From the NCBI GenBank assembly GCA_007133995.1, contig SLLP01000075.1:1-9153 (forward strand): a DNA stretch of 9,153 nt. The letters run 5' to 3'. A program made the position numbers and the translations under genes. Origin of the DNA: Balneolales bacterium. Lineage in GTDB: Bacteria; Bacteroidota; Rhodothermia; Balneolales; Natronogracilivirgulaceae. Under the pieces are notes generated by a model. It was not told where the DNA came from, searched no databases, and saw nothing but the letters and a program-made list of their open reading frames with translations. Shown here piece by piece: positions 8,901 through 9,153 of the stretch (positions are counted from its first letter, which is position 1; each line of letters opens with the position of its first letter).

Positions 8901-9153
8901 CCATGCCCGTCAGGGTTGCCGTTAACCAGCCTCCTGTTGCTGTTGTCGACTCCCTGATCATGTCCTGCACGGGACAAACCATTATTTTTTCCAGTGCATC
9001 TTCTTTCGACCCGGATGATGACCTGCTCCGTACACACTGGGATTTTGACGATGGCAATGTATCCCATCAGAGCAATCCCCATCACTCCTACTCCGAGCCC
9101 GGTACCTACCAGGTTCGGCTTACCCTTGATGACGGATTTTCACCAGACAAATC
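5996..9153 (+). CDS. Giant secreted PKD-repeat protein (3' partial)
   Basis: The frame from ATG 5996 has no stop to the window end: 1052 full codons plus two bases. Residues 1-27 are a signal peptide (basic start, hydrophobic LFPLFSFLMLVPL, cleavage expected after TSA before QE). Residues about 28-280 are beta-rich and match no family I can name; they include FDAALGGYGD (71-80), TTTTTYEIL (86-94) and GNDVNTFKLRI (155-165). Residues about 285-366 form a degenerate PKD-like module. From 368 on come at least eight PKD-type repeats of 86-89 residues; repeats 4 (YQWDFGDG) and 8 (THWDFDDG) are closest to the classical motif. PKD modules are extracellular beta-sandwiches in surface, adhesive or carbohydrate-active proteins. 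No catalytic domain is visible so far; an anchor, enzyme or sorting domain could follow downstream. The gene overlaps the FecR-domain gene by 1 bp and is thus the third member of the kinase operon. Confidence 0.88.
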   Translation, partial: MKSSYRFRPYLFPLFSFLMLVPLKTSAQEIYLSISGKDVTVDSGDLKGEYDFWIRPLGDHSPESSVRLEVFDAALGGYGDLVFGGTTTTTYEILPFSDLYRKEEQSIVRISDEAQILKSETVLDQSRFHNRWVNMFDLGPDEEQGYVLRIHTSEGNDVNTFKLRIAGPERGNWEIIAFDLSFSLVGTSFSDRLFLQPLFDSEEPADVRILGEEETEVYYIDAFGNTVSATSPWTDWESSFRDIPNAWGFMTTGAQQYYNNMVIEGVDEFIPFIYNYQLLSSENVPEPQMSSFPGSACNEGGLSLSLSGVGLDINNARWYVENDKYTGRQFTHSFSSYGYFPFDVAIPVTGRLYPRYLVKSGDIPVHRPPSISVTGATDYIAPGEALTLDASDTYDPEGYSIRFEWFVNGELRGSGEQFSFSSQTPGSYNVSLNVTSDGPNPECALSEETVRVRVNSQPYAEISHDDVIASDHEAQLRVINEQDADGDPLRFYWEGDGITGDPEGRTVRVKHIEPGSYTMQLTVDDQTGTSNAQYSTNVSYKVNAAPEPHFELPEIVATGQPVELDGEQSYDPDGDPITFRWEVSDGRELTGPLNEIDFSEPGDYTVTLYVNDGEGVENSVQYLTHSMRVNHPPVAVISAPDHVNRSRVTLSAAESYDFDQGIQDYQWDFGDGQRASGAEITHIYDDPGVYEITLTVDDGTGLANSVKSTEHVLRINSNPVAEISIPELVAPGQSFVLDGSRSHDDDGEIIEYEWFVNDQLYETGPRAEVQLPDPGLHKISLRVRDDSGFEDAYDIATTTIRANHSPAIHWTSDPKITEPDRSTLFSAAESYDPDNTELQFTWIFEDDTVLEGKTVERTFHNAGYHRFTLRADDGEGLDNSVSEKIGTISINHEPIIVTDAEIRSNSKKVRLDASQSYDPQNNPITYTWELPDGTTRNDAAFTWTAPNPGTHWLSLTIDDGLGLDNSSVSMPVRVAVNQPPVAVVDSLIMSCTGQTIIFSSASSFDPDDDLLRTHWDFDDGNVSHQSNPHHSYSEPGTYQVRLTLDDGFSPDK
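6848..7093 (+). repeat. Degenerate PKD-like module preceding the repeat array
   Basis: Residues about 285-366 of the PKD protein follow the repeat pattern without its Asp-rich loop. ARWYVENDKYTGRQFTHSFS lines up by eye with FEWFVNGELRGSGEQFSFSS of the first clear repeat, and both continue into a strand (FDVAI versus YNVSL). The module lacks the SYDPDG loop and the PP junction. I treat it as a diverged copy; the assignment rests on visual alignment only. Confidence 0.5.
7097..9153 (+). repeat. Tandem PKD-type repeats, at least eight, 86-89 residues each
   Basis: Repeats begin near 7097, 7364, 7631, 7889, 8147, 8408, 8672 and 8930; the last is cut by the window end. From the second repeat on, each junction reads N-x-x-P (residues 455-458, 543-546, 630-633, 716-719, 803-806, 891-894, 977-980). 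Each unit typically holds an Asp-rich loop (SYDPDGDP, SYDFDQG, SHDDDGE, SYDPDN, SYDPQNNP, SFDPDDD), a (F/Y/H)xW strand, a PGxY turn, and a closing DDG-x-GL-x-NS motif. Repeat 2 has NEQDADGDP in place of the SYDPDG loop. The DNA copies have diverged, so these are old protein repeats, not recent DNA duplications. Confidence 0.85.

Noticed and set aside
8408..9085. Open frame of 225 codons on the minus strand inside the PKD repeats
   Set aside because: It lies entirely antisense to a clear signal-peptide/PKD coding frame, shows no domain, and reflects the codon pattern of the plus-strand repeats.
7097..9153. Periodic pattern of about 260 bp that could suggest a CRISPR or satellite array
   Set aside because: The period matches one PKD domain, the DNA copies are strongly diverged, and the frame stays open; it is a protein repeat.

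Overview
The window looks like a gene-dense stretch of chromosome from a Gram-negative bacterium, most likely in the Bacteroidota/Balneolota/Rhodothermota (FCB) neighbourhood. This is inference from gene content: a TonB-dependent outer-membrane receptor, a soluble acyl-ACP thioesterase, a signal peptide ending in TSAQ, and a very long secreted PKD-repeat protein. G+C looks close to one half by eye. All five genes lie on the + strand. I saw no RNA genes, mobile elements, CRISPR array or phage genes.

Layout. (1) 1-1286: the C-terminal 427 residues of a TonB-dependent receptor beta-barrel, with its 5' part outside the window. (2) 1338-2069: a complete acyl-ACP thioesterase. (3) 2070-2160: an AT-rich 91-bp gap that probably holds a promoter. 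(4) 2161-4242: a membrane sensor histidine kinase with a Cache-like extracytoplasmic sensor, HAMP, PAS, HisKA and HATPase modules. (5) 4239-5996: an exported protein with a FecR-like domain followed by Ig/FnIII-like modules. (6) 5996 to the window end: an exported protein of at least 1052 residues with an unfamiliar N-terminal beta-rich region, one degenerate PKD-like module and at least eight tandem PKD-type repeats. Its reading frame has no stop and runs off the window.

Genes 4-6 are the interesting unit. The kinase and FecR genes overlap by 4 bp (ATGA), and the FecR and PKD genes overlap by 1 bp (TAATG). Both downstream starts have Shine-Dalgarno-like sequences, so the three are almost certainly one translationally coupled operon. 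The FecR-domain protein has no cytoplasmic anti-sigma segment and no sigma factor beside it. A reasonable hypothesis is an envelope-sensing system in which the FecR/Ig protein and the giant PKD protein work outside the inner membrane and the kinase reports their state. No response regulator is visible in the window. This functional link is inferred from gene order, not shown by the sequence.
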